DNA from: JAJRPT01 sp965661945
GTDB lineage: Bacteria > Bacteroidota > Ignavibacteria > Kapaibacteriales > UBA2268
Reading direction: 5' to 3'
Assembly (NCBI GenBank): GCA_965661945.1
Contig: CBFIFP010000010.1
Location: 1 to 36,431, forward strand
Length of the DNA: 36,431 nt
In this document: positions 7,714 through 15,433 of the stretch, piece after piece
How the letters are laid out: every line of letters begins with the position of its first letter
Position numbering within the stretch: position 1 is the first letter of the stretch
Position numbers and translations under genes: made by a program
The notes under the pieces: generated by a model
The model's database searches: none
Told to the model about the DNA's origin: nothing
The model's input: the letters and a program-made list of their open reading frames with translations, nothing else

Positions 7714-8967
7714 ATGGCAGATATTTCAAAAATTAAGACTACTTCCAATATTTCAAATATCTCCGGTGGCGGTGGGGGCAATTTTTATTTCCAACAAGAT
7801 AACCAACCAAAACAAGAAAAAAAATACTCTAAATTAAGAATTGGTGAAGTAGTTAGAGCTACAATCCTTGATAGAATTGATAATGAACTAGCCTATGTTA
7901 GAATACCAACAGGAACATTCAAAGCATTAGTTGGTAAAAATTTAAAAAAAGATGACTCCTTACTTTTTAAGGTAAATGAAATAACTCCATATTTAGTTTT
8001 AAAAATATACGAAGTACCTACAGGTAAAAAAGAATTACTCTTCCCTACTGAAGAGCTTATTAGAATTTTAGATGTCCCAGAAAATGAATTCTATTTTGAT
8101 TTAATTGAAGTTTTTAGGCAATACAAGAATACAATTGTAAGAGAAGACTTGCTAAATATTTATAAAGTATATCAACAATACTTAGGCGAGAATAAATACT
8201 TTTCAAACCAAACTCAATTCTTGCGATTAGCTATTGAGTTGAACATATCTAAGTTACCAATATCACTTAATTTAATTAAGAAACTACTTCCTCTTTATAT
8301 GAACGAAAACGAAATTAACGACCTTTTGAATTATTTAGATAAAAATGTAAATGAACTTCCAGAGCCAATAAAAAGTAATTTAATCGAAATTTTCGATGAT
8401 GTAAAAAAGAATAAATACAATAAAAACAATCTATTTATACTAGCTATTAGCGAAAATGAAAAACAAAAAACATTTTTTGATTTATTAAATGATATTGATG
8501 AATATGAATTTATAAGTAAAAGTTATAAAAATAAAAGTAATATTTTACGTAAATTTATTGTTGCATTGAGTTTATGGAATATTATTAGTTTTTCTGGTAA
8601 AGCCCCTCTACAATATTTTATTCCTTATTACTTTGAAGGGTTTTATTTTGTAATTAGAATAACTAAAAGAAATTACACAAATAACAAATTAGAACCAGTT
8701 AGTTTTAACTTTTCAGTACCAACCGACAATGTAGGCGAAGTAAAAGGCAAAATGCTCGCTTTCCAGAAGCAATTAAAACTGTACATGTCAAATGATAACA
8801 ATAAATTTATTGAATCATTAGATAGTTTTAAAGAAAAATTAATCTCATCATTAGAAAAAAACAACTATAATCTAAACTCTTTAAAAATAAGTGTAGATGA
8901 CATTAGCAAAGAGTTAAACGAGATAAATAAATTCGACAACGCATCACATTTTACAATAGTTGTTTAG
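7714..8967 (+). CDS. Divergent FliK-like (flagellar hook-length control) protein
   Basis: A 417-residue cytoplasmic-looking protein without signal peptide or membrane segment. A glycine-rich, low-complexity leader (residues ~1-40, including GGGGG) precedes a small beta domain at ~45-95 (LRIGEVVRATILDRI, then SLLFKVNEITPYLVLKIYE), similar in layout to the N-terminal domain of FliK-like proteins of other phyla. The middle is helical and lysine/asparagine-rich. Residues ~315-395 fit the FliK C-terminal Flg_hook pattern: an amphipathic strand, then SFNFSVPTDNVGEVKGKM (the S/T-P-x-x-(L/V)-G-x-V turn), a strand, and a long helix ending in ...LEKNNYNLNSLKISV. This is by-eye fold matching, not a strong identity. 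No other flagellar gene is in the window. It starts 60 bases after rlmB, same strand. Confidence 0.5.
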   Translation: MADISKIKTTSNISNISGGGGGNFYFQQDNQPKQEKKYSKLRIGEVVRATILDRIDNELAYVRIPTGTFKALVGKNLKKDDSLLFKVNEITPYLVLKIYEVPTGKKELLFPTEELIRILDVPENEFYFDLIEVFRQYKNTIVREDLLNIYKVYQQYLGENKYFSNQTQFLRLAIELNISKLPISLNLIKKLLPLYMNENEINDLLNYLDKNVNELPEPIKSNLIEIFDDVKKNKYNKNNLFILAISENEKQKTFFDLLNDIDEYEFISKSYKNKSNILRKFIVALSLWNIISFSGKAPLQYFIPYYFEGFYFVIRITKRNYTNNKLEPVSFNFSVPTDNVGEVKGKMLAFQKQLKLYMSNDNNKFIESLDSFKEKLISSLEKNNYNLNSLKISVDDISKELNEINKFDNASHFTIVV

Positions 8968-9005
8968 AAATTATCAGTTTAATAAAATTATTTTGTATTT
9001 TAGAT

Positions 9006-9620
9006 ATGAAAATTAAAATCTTTATGAAGCTATTTATTATACTTCTCATTTATACACAATTACCCATTATTTCTTATGGACAAGCAAGAAATAAAATAAG
9101 TAATGACTCATCAATTACTTCTTCTGAATGGGGAAAGAATAAAATTGGATTTACATATTCTATGATGACAGGATATGGTATGAGTTACTGGAGAGAAATA
9201 AATGAAGAAATCGCTTTTAAAACTCAAATTTTTGGTTATGGCTCTACTGAAGTTAATAATAAATTTAATAACTCTTTAATTGCTTCTTTTGGAATTGAGT
9301 TGCAATATAATCTTAAAAAAATAGAAAAAACGAGATTATACCTTTTATCTGGTGGTTATTATGGTTACTCCAAAGAATTTAATTATTATATAATGAGAGT
9401 GGGGTATATTGACGAATATAAAGAATATCTAAGTAATTTAGGTGTAGGTTTTGGTTTTGAAGTCTTGGCATTAAAGAATTTATCATTTTCTATAGATGGT
9501 GGGTATTTTATAGGATTCAAAAATGTACAAGAATTTTACGAAAATGAAAATTTAACAATATATAAAAAGCCATTTAGTTTTGGATTCGGACTTGGAATAT
9601 CAGCATTTTATAATTTGTAA
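9006..9620 (+). CDS. Predicted outer-membrane beta-barrel protein
   Basis: A 204-residue exported protein. The N-terminus is a signal peptide (MKIKIFMKLFIILLIYTQL..., cleavage probably near SYGQA); Met7 would also give a workable signal sequence, so the start is not certain. The mature part alternates aromatic and polar residues in short strands with glycine and tyrosine enrichment (IGFTYSMMTGYGMSYW, GVGFGFEVL, FGFGLGISAFYNL) and ends in a C-terminal strand, the look of an eight-stranded OmpX/OmpW-sized barrel. No specific family recognised. It follows the FliK-like gene by 38 bases and may be co-transcribed; TTTTG sequences just upstream resemble part of a -7 element. Confidence 0.6.
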   Translation: MKIKIFMKLFIILLIYTQLPIISYGQARNKISNDSSITSSEWGKNKIGFTYSMMTGYGMSYWREINEEIAFKTQIFGYGSTEVNNKFNNSLIASFGIELQYNLKKIEKTRLYLLSGGYYGYSKEFNYYIMRVGYIDEYKEYLSNLGVGFGFEVLALKNLSFSIDGGYFIGFKNVQEFYENENLTIYKKPFSFGFGLGISAFYNL

Positions 9621-9719
9621 TAATCTCAAATTATCTAGTAAAATTTATATTGAATACTTTAAGCGATATGCCATATATTAATATAATAGTTATAACTTTT
9701 CAATCACATCTTAAATTTG

Positions 9720-9746
9720 AAATCTTTAGCTTCGCTCAATATGACG
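9720..9746 (-). repeat. Degenerate dispersed intergenic repeat, copy 2
   Basis: Read on the minus strand: CGTCATATTGAGCGAAGC followed by TAAAGATTT, a degraded version of the repeat at 48-74. It lies in the convergent gap between the beta-barrel gene and the PD40/OmpA-like gene. A 92-codon open frame that crosses it on the plus strand (TTG start at 9650) looks spurious. Confidence 0.5.
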
Positions 9747-9822
9747 ATATTTTTATTTCTAAAGGACAATATTGTGCTATCAGTTTAATATTCACACCAA
9801 CAAATAAACTTATTTTAATATT

Positions 9823-11592
9823 TTATTTTAACTTAACTAAAATTTCTTTTCCTAGATTGTCATTCATTTTATGTGTAATTTTCAAACCAGATGTATTTTC
9901 TATTTTATATATCAAATCATCAATTTGATAAGATGATTCAAAAATTAAATACTTTTTAGAAAACTTACTTTCTATTCTTTTAATAATTTGACTATAAAAA
10001 CTATCATTCAAAATATCAGACGTTGTTATCAAATAAAAACTTAAATATTGCTCATCATCCTCTTTTATTTTCTCATAAGAATTAGTAACAGAATAATTAT
10101 AATCCTTTTTAAGTATTTGATTATTGCTAAATATAGTTAGATGAATATTTAATGAATCACTTCCCGAAATTTCTTTCGAAAAATTATCTAACTCAATCTT
10201 ACTATTAATTGGCAGCTGACTTCCAATAGATAATTGCTTTTTAATTTTACCATTTATACTCATTTCTAGTTCAAATTTATCAACTTTTTCTTTTTGTTTA
10301 ATATCTAATTGAAATACAAAATTCGATGGTTCAATTTTCACGCTTTTATCATACTCAACCATAGTTTCTAAAAAGTCAGATTTCGAAAATAAATAAATAT
10401 AATTTTTTTCAACTTTAGAATAAGTATAATTTACATTAATCTTAGATTTATCAATTTTATAATTACTTTTTAAATAATTCAATATTTCATCAACTCTATT
10501 ATCAAATATAAACTTACTATTCTTTTCATTATCTTTCTCTAACTCACTTTTAGTCCATATATTAAGTTCAATATTATTACCTTTCCTAATATAATCGGCT
10601 ACAGCTTTAAGAGTCTCAATATTTCTTTTCTCAAATGAATTATGGAAATCTATCTCATTCTTATCATAGTGAATATAAGGATAAATAGCTTTTTGTTTTA
10701 TTTTAGATTGAGTTTTTACATTAATATTACTAACAAAGCTTGATAAAAAAATATCAAAATCCTCTAAATTTTCTTCTTTTTTATTTTCAATATCTTTAAA
10801 AACATAATAAAAATCATATTTACCTTTTCCTCCAACTCTATTCGAGGAAAAATAAATAGTATCGGTAGTAACAGCAAAAGGATCAGAATCATCATAAATC
10901 GAATTTAATTCATTCATAGGAACCGGTCTTTGCCACTTTCCAAGCACCCTCTTAGACATAAATATATCATACCCACCAGTACCTCCTTGTCCATTACTTG
11001 CAAAAAACAAAGTGTCATTTCCAATTAAAGATGGCGTTATTTCATTTCCTGTAGAATTTAATTCAGAAAGAGGAATTGGCTTCTCCCACTCGTTCAAATC
11101 ATTTCTATAAGCTATATATAAGTCAGTATCGCCAAGCTCTGAATCCATATCAGAAATAAAAATAATGAAATTATTATCCTTAGATATTGTTGATTGAGAA
11201 ATAAAAAAACTACCTATTAATCCTTCAATCGATTTACCCTTTCCCCAGCTCTGCTTATAATAATTTGATTGAAATAAGTTTAAATAGGATTGTCTTTTAT
11301 AATTATTAAATTTAGAGAAAATTGCATTATTATCTTTATCAAAACTAATATAAGATACATTTTTATTTGAGTTATTAATCGCATTATTCAGGAATATAGC
11401 ATTATCGGATTCAATATCATTAAAACTAAAGAACTTAAAAGACCCCTGCCTATTAGAATGGAAATAATATTTATTTGTGCTGGTATTATAAACTAAACCT
11501 AAATCATCCTCAGACGAATTAATACTTTGTAAATTTATGGGGTTAGAATACTGGCCATACAATAAAAATGAAAAAAATACAAATATTATCAT
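9823..11592 (-). CDS. Secreted PD40 beta-propeller protein with degenerate OmpA-like domain
   Basis: A 589-residue envelope protein with a short signal peptide (MIIFVFFSFLLYGQ); TAA TCA directly precedes the ATG, so no longer start exists. Three clear PD40 (TolB-type) units occur at ~133-163 (FIIFISDMDSELGDTDLYI), ~185-215 (TLFFASNGQGGTGGYDIFMS) and ~237-265 (TIYFSSNRVGGKGKYDFYYV), the last two typical of Bacteroidetes PD40-OmpA proteins. Residues ~300-395 have the spacing of an OmpA peptidoglycan-binding domain (IHYDKNEIDF..., then DNRVDEILNYLKS), but the Asp that binds diaminopimelate in TDxxG is not evident. The remaining ~190 residues are beta-rich and unassigned. The layout recalls T9SS PorE, but the TPR part is missing, so equivalence is not claimed. 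Confidence 0.7.
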   Translation of the reverse strand: MIIFVFFSFLLYGQYSNPINLQSINSSEDDLGLVYNTSTNKYYFHSNRQGSFKFFSFNDIESDNAIFLNNAINNSNKNVSYISFDKDNNAIFSKFNNYKRQSYLNLFQSNYYKQSWGKGKSIEGLIGSFFISQSTISKDNNFIIFISDMDSELGDTDLYIAYRNDLNEWEKPIPLSELNSTGNEITPSLIGNDTLFFASNGQGGTGGYDIFMSKRVLGKWQRPVPMNELNSIYDDSDPFAVTTDTIYFSSNRVGGKGKYDFYYVFKDIENKKEENLEDFDIFLSSFVSNINVKTQSKIKQKAIYPYIHYDKNEIDFHNSFEKRNIETLKAVADYIRKGNNIELNIWTKSELEKDNEKNSKFIFDNRVDEILNYLKSNYKIDKSKINVNYTYSKVEKNYIYLFSKSDFLETMVEYDKSVKIEPSNFVFQLDIKQKEKVDKFELEMSINGKIKKQLSIGSQLPINSKIELDNFSKEISGSDSLNIHLTIFSNNQILKKDYNYSVTNSYEKIKEDDEQYLSFYLITTSDILNDSFYSQIIKRIESKFSKKYLIFESSYQIDDLIYKIENTSGLKITHKMNDNLGKEILVKLK

Positions 11593-11688
11593 TGATTAAT
11601 AAATTTTTTTCTTTAATTTTAGATTATTAAATTTTAAGAAAACAAAAATAATAAAAATCTAAAGTAATAAAAAGCCAAAAATAAAAAA

Positions 11689-12048
11689 ATGGAACTAAAT
11701 AAAAGAGAAAAAGGAAATAACGCAGAAGAAGTTATCTCAGAATATCTAAAAAATAAAAATTATAAAATAGTCAAAAGAAACTTCCACTTTAGTAAAATTG
11801 GTGAATTAGACATAATCGCCGAAAAAGATAATATGTTAATTTTTATAGAAGTTCGTTCACGATATTCTCCAAATTCCCTTGACCCAATTTTAACTTTTAA
11901 TAATAAAAAAAGGCGTGCAATTCTCAAAACTATTGAGGGCTATCTTTATATAAATAAAATTACCAACAAAGATTGCAGGTTTGATTTTATTAGCATAGAT
12001 ATGTTCTACCCCGAACCAAGAATTAATCACATAGAAAACGCATTATAA
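11689..12048 (+). CDS. YraN/UPF0102-family endonuclease-like protein
   Basis: A 119-residue protein of the restriction-endonuclease-like fold that accompanies core genes in most bacteria; its role in DNA metabolism is not settled. Motifs in order: KGNNAEEVISEYLK (conserved Gly and Glu), NFHFSKIGELDII (the catalytic Asp), MLIFIEVRSR (the E-x-K/R strand; Arg instead of Lys is common in this family), and CRFDFISID near the C-terminus. Length matches the family. It is divergent from the PD40 gene (96-base gap) and its last six bases overlap, tail to tail, the last codons of the C1B peptidase gene on the other strand, so no separate terminator fits between them. Confidence 0.88.
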   Translation: MELNKREKGNNAEEVISEYLKNKNYKIVKRNFHFSKIGELDIIAEKDNMLIFIEVRSRYSPNSLDPILTFNNKKRRAILKTIEGYLYINKITNKDCRFDFISIDMFYPEPRINHIENAL

Positions 12049-13179
12049 CTTCATTTTGCTTTTCAAATCTAAAGGAATCGCATCTTTGTGCACACTTATA
12101 GATGTAGTTTTATGCATAAAATATCCATAAGAAACATACAAATATCCTTCTCTTCCCCTTAATTCACTTCCCCATGAATTTTTAACAATAAAGTATTTCC
12201 TTCCCAATTTATCTTTTACAATCCCAACAATATGCATGCCATGGTCATCTTGAGTTAAATAATTATCAAAGTCAATTTGTCTTATTTCTTGAGTAATTTC
12301 TAATTCAGTATAAATACTATCCCATTTAATATCATCTTTCTTCCTCTCAATTTCTTTTAAATCCATTGGATTAATAGCCAAACCATTATCTGAACTAAAA
12401 CCTTTTTCTGATACATCAGCGCCCCAATCAACAGAAAACCCATTCATCAGTGCATTTTCAGCAATCTCCAACATTTCATTCATTTTTACGTTATGATAAT
12501 ATCCTCTTGAAAAATTATCAGGAACTTCCAAAATAAACTTATCATAAAAATTATGATGAGTAAATGAAGTTACATCAATATAATCACTCGCCTTTATTCC
12601 TAAAACATTAGCAAAAGATTGTGGTGTGTACTTTTTTCCCATATATTCAAATTCAGTAGGGACTACACCCAAATAAACATTTAAAACGCTTTCATAAGCA
12701 TCTTTCCACTTAGTTGTCCTATCATTCGGACTAGTTCTAACAACTCTACTCACAATATCACTCAAAATACCAAACATCTCAGAGTGATTATGCTTGCCGC
12801 TTTCACTGTTACCGGAATAAATCTCCTCTGGAACTATACCATATTTTTCAATACTCTTTAATAAATCATGACTTAAAGCCCCTTGACCAAATTGTGTTTT
12901 ACCATGATACCTAACATAATTATCTGCTTTATCAAGATAAGTCATTCTAACAACATACATTTCCGATAAATCATATTGACCTTTTCCTATTCTTATCAAC
13001 TCAGATTCAATAAATGAGTTTCCAGCAAAAGACCAACAAGTTCCAGTTTTATTTTGATTTTTAATATTCGTTTTATCCAAATCTACTATTACTTCCCATT
13101 CATAAACACTATCAATTTTACTAATCATTTGCTCATCTACTTTCGCAAAAAGTAAATTAAATATTAATAATAAAAACAT
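12043..13179 (-). CDS. Exported C1B (bleomycin hydrolase/PepC-like) cysteine peptidase
   Basis: Papain-like cysteine peptidase of 378 residues. The catalytic Cys48 lies in TGTCWSFAGNSFIESE, His316 in DDHGMHIVGI and Asn334 in VKNSWGSELRG, giving a complete Cys-His-Asn set in the order of the C1 family; the LSEMYVVRMTYLDKADNYVR and SHDLLKSIEKYGIVPEE stretches are typical of bleomycin hydrolases. Unlike the cytosolic hexameric PepC, it starts with a short hydrophobic segment (MFLLLIFNLLFA) that looks like a signal peptide, so it probably works in the periplasm or outside. It is shorter than PepC (~440). The promoter at 13214-13244 reads toward it. Confidence 0.85.
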   Translation of the reverse strand: MFLLLIFNLLFAKVDEQMISKIDSVYEWEVIVDLDKTNIKNQNKTGTCWSFAGNSFIESELIRIGKGQYDLSEMYVVRMTYLDKADNYVRYHGKTQFGQGALSHDLLKSIEKYGIVPEEIYSGNSESGKHNHSEMFGILSDIVSRVVRTSPNDRTTKWKDAYESVLNVYLGVVPTEFEYMGKKYTPQSFANVLGIKASDYIDVTSFTHHNFYDKFILEVPDNFSRGYYHNVKMNEMLEIAENALMNGFSVDWGADVSEKGFSSDNGLAINPMDLKEIERKKDDIKWDSIYTELEITQEIRQIDFDNYLTQDDHGMHIVGIVKDKLGRKYFIVKNSWGSELRGREGYLYVSYGYFMHKTTSISVHKDAIPLDLKSKMKL

Positions 13180-13213
13180 TATACAATTTCCTTAGTTTTT
13201 GAATATTATTACA

Positions 13214-13244
13214 CAAAACTAATGATATATAAATTTAAAAACAA
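13214..13244 (-). promoter_or_regulatory. Bacteroidetes-type promoter of the C1B peptidase gene
   Basis: On the minus strand TTG (13244-13242), a 20-base spacer and TAGTTTTG (13221-13214) match TTG-N19/20-TAnnTTTG. The -7 element ends 34 bases before the ATG. Confidence 0.55.
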
Positions 13245-13307
13245 ACATTTTTACAATCAATTCGTCTCATATATTATAATAACTTTATTTATGGTTGAAA
13301 TATTTTA

Positions 13308-13337
13308 TTGTTTAACCAAAGAATTTATTTAATTTTG
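13308..13337 (+). promoter_or_regulatory. Bacteroidetes-type promoter of the secreted protein/metalloprotease pair
   Basis: TTG (13308-13310), 19-base spacer, TAATTTTG (13330-13337), only 4 bases before the ATG at 13342. The transcript would have a leader of a few bases at most, or the start is downstream; this closeness is unusual but the match is exact. Confidence 0.55.
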
Positions 13338-13341
13338 TAAT

Positions 13342-13755
13342 ATGAAAAGAATACTTTTAATACTTTTGTTACCAATTATACTATTTGCTTCTGATATAAA
13401 CTTTGAGTTTTTTACAGCAAAATCAAACGGCGAAGAAATAACATTAGAATGGAAATTAGTTAATGAAGATAACATTGAATACTTCCAAGTAGAAAAAAAA
13501 CTTAAAGAAGGCAATGACTATCGTCCTATTGGTTCTAGAATAAGAGCTAATGGTAATACCAATATTTATCGATTTACAGATGAAGATTTCTTTTTCAAAA
13601 ACACTCTTGAGCTTCAATCTGATAATATTCAAGCATATAGAATCAGAGTTATACTCTCTAACAGTGAAATTAAATTTTCAAACACAACCTATGTGACCCA
13701 TAACGTAAGTAGCGTAAGAAAAACTTGGGGCATGTTAAAAGAAATGTTCAGATAA
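13342..13755 (+). CDS. Small secreted protein, fibronectin-III-like
   Basis: A 137-residue exported protein with a classic signal peptide (MKRILLILLLPIILFAS). The mature part begins FEFFTAKSNGEEITLEWKLVNEDNIEYFQVEKK, the pattern of the FN3-like modules that precede sorting domains in T9SS cargo (W.. - .N...F.VE+S), and continues through YRFTDEDF and AYRIRVILSNSEI, completing one beta-sandwich. It ends with a basic tail, VRKTWGMLKEMFR, instead of a sorting domain; I have the impression that similar W-G-x-x-K-x-M-F-R tails recur in this lineage but cannot confirm it. It lies 21 bases before the metalloprotease gene, probably the same transcript. A partner or inhibitor role is only a guess. Confidence 0.7.
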   Translation: MKRILLILLLPIILFASDINFEFFTAKSNGEEITLEWKLVNEDNIEYFQVEKKLKEGNDYRPIGSRIRANGNTNIYRFTDEDFFFKNTLELQSDNIQAYRIRVILSNSEIKFSNTTYVTHNVSSVRKTWGMLKEMFR

Positions 13756-13776
13756 TCTCATATATATTATAACATT

Positions 13777-15354
13777 ATGTTAACTCTCATATTAATACTC
13801 ACCTTGAATTTTGGCTTTTCAACAAAAATCATCTTTCACGATGACCATCATCACATTTCTGACACAAAAATTCGAGATTCATTAAAACTCCAAAATAATA
13901 AAATATTAAGACACAAAACTGAAGAATACAGAGACTCTGAATTGGGAAATTTTAGAGTTCATTTTTTTATATCTGGAGAAGATGCCGTTGAACTAACTGA
14001 TATTGATAATAATGGTACTCCTGATTATGTTGATAGTGCTTTAATTTATTTGGAGCACTCCTATGATATCATTGTTAATCAAGAAAAATGGAAAAAACCT
14101 ATTTCTGATTTAAACAATGGAGGAGATAATGGTGGAAGCGCAGCAATTGATGTTTATTTTGTTGATTTATCAACTTCTCGTTATTATGGAGTTGCAACTC
14201 CTGAAACTATACAAAGTGAAGGAGCAAATTCTGGATTTTTAGTTCTAGATAATAACTATACAGATCAACTGTATAATACCAAATCTTTTGATGCACTTAA
14301 GGTGACTCTTGCTCATGAATTCCATCATCTAGTACAATTTGCTTATTCAACAAGCAATCCTCCTACAATAGTTCTTGAAATGATATCTACATATATCGAA
14401 GAGGTATGTTTCCCAGGTGTTATGGATATGCGATTTTATGTGGATTCACTCTTTCGCTCACCCATCTCCTCGCAGATTTCAGAAGGTGATTTTACTTATG
14501 GTTATATGTATAATATATATTTCCACTACATTAAATTAAAATATAATAGCCAAGTAGTTATTGATTTGTGGGAAGTATTAATTGGTAGGAATAATACACA
14601 TTTTCTTAATACTTGGGATGAATATTTAAAAGAAAATCACAATACAACAATAGGCGATTCATTTAAAGAATTTTTTGAGTGGTGTTACTTCTCTGGTGAA
14701 AGAGCAATCGAAGGTCAATATTTTCCTTTCGCAAATCGATTCACTACCCTACGTCCAAATTTATCCGAAAAGTTTTCAGAACCCTCAGTTTCAGATAGCA
14801 AAAACTTATTGCCCATGGGCTTTAATATGCTAAGAGTAGAATATCTGAGTAGAGAAACTGGAAAAACAAATGATACAATCGATGTATTAATAACAAACAT
14901 TTCAACAGATAAACTTTCTATAAACCCAAGAAGCGATACTTATTATTTTGCAACATATTCTCAAAATTTACAAAACTCAGTAAAATTAAATAAGATTGAT
15001 TTTTATATAGATTTAAGAGAACAAAATTTGTTTGATTATAACATTAAAGAATACCCTGGAACAAAGCCAGAGACTATCGCCTCTCCTTATCCAAGCCCTT
15101 TTAATGTTCAAAATAACAGAGAGCTAATCATTCCGGTTGGAGAAAATCAATCCGCTTATAACAGAATTGAATTACAAATCCTTAATTCTAATATGGAAAG
15201 CATATTTAACGACAAATTATTTGTAGAAATTATAAATAATAAAAAGGTTGTGAAATTTGATAACACCAATATTTTAAACTCATCTGGTGTATATTTTTAT
15301 ACTATAAAAAACAACGAACAAAGTATTTATGGCAAATTCGCAGTAACAAAGTAA
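13777..15354 (+). CDS. Secreted zinc metalloprotease-like protein with T9SS type A sorting domain
   Basis: A 525-residue protein. The N-terminus is a hydrophobic export signal (MLTLILILTLNFGFS) lacking the usual basic residue. An EF-hand-like DIDNNGTPDYVDS (~76-88) suggests calcium binding. The zinc motif HEFHH (180-184) is followed by conserved acidic residues (LEMISTYIEEV), as in the MXAN_6640-type putative metalloproteases. Residues ~430-525 form a C-terminal type A sorting domain: the YPSPFN motif (variant of YPNPFN), beta strands, and the end GVYFYTIKNNEQSIYGKFAVTK-like segment with the usual G-x-Y-x-Y and final Lys. It should be exported by Sec, then across the outer membrane by the type IX system, with the domain removed. 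Substrate is unknown. Confidence 0.82.
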   Translation: MLTLILILTLNFGFSTKIIFHDDHHHISDTKIRDSLKLQNNKILRHKTEEYRDSELGNFRVHFFISGEDAVELTDIDNNGTPDYVDSALIYLEHSYDIIVNQEKWKKPISDLNNGGDNGGSAAIDVYFVDLSTSRYYGVATPETIQSEGANSGFLVLDNNYTDQLYNTKSFDALKVTLAHEFHHLVQFAYSTSNPPTIVLEMISTYIEEVCFPGVMDMRFYVDSLFRSPISSQISEGDFTYGYMYNIYFHYIKLKYNSQVVIDLWEVLIGRNNTHFLNTWDEYLKENHNTTIGDSFKEFFEWCYFSGERAIEGQYFPFANRFTTLRPNLSEKFSEPSVSDSKNLLPMGFNMLRVEYLSRETGKTNDTIDVLITNISTDKLSINPRSDTYYFATYSQNLQNSVKLNKIDFYIDLREQNLFDYNIKEYPGTKPETIASPYPSPFNVQNNRELIIPVGENQSAYNRIELQILNSNMESIFNDKLFVEIINNKKVVKFDNTNILNSSGVYFYTIKNNEQSIYGKFAVTK

Positions 15355-15433
15355 AACGTATAATTAAATTAAAATGTTTTTGATAAAAATTATATAAAAA
15401 ATTAGAAATCAAAAAATACTATCAATAAAAATC

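Noticed and set aside
9650..9928. Open frame of 92 codons on the plus strand (TTG start)
   Set aside because: It runs over the degraded dispersed repeat and 106 bases antisense into the PD40/OmpA-like gene, has a TTG start and a composition unlike a folded protein.
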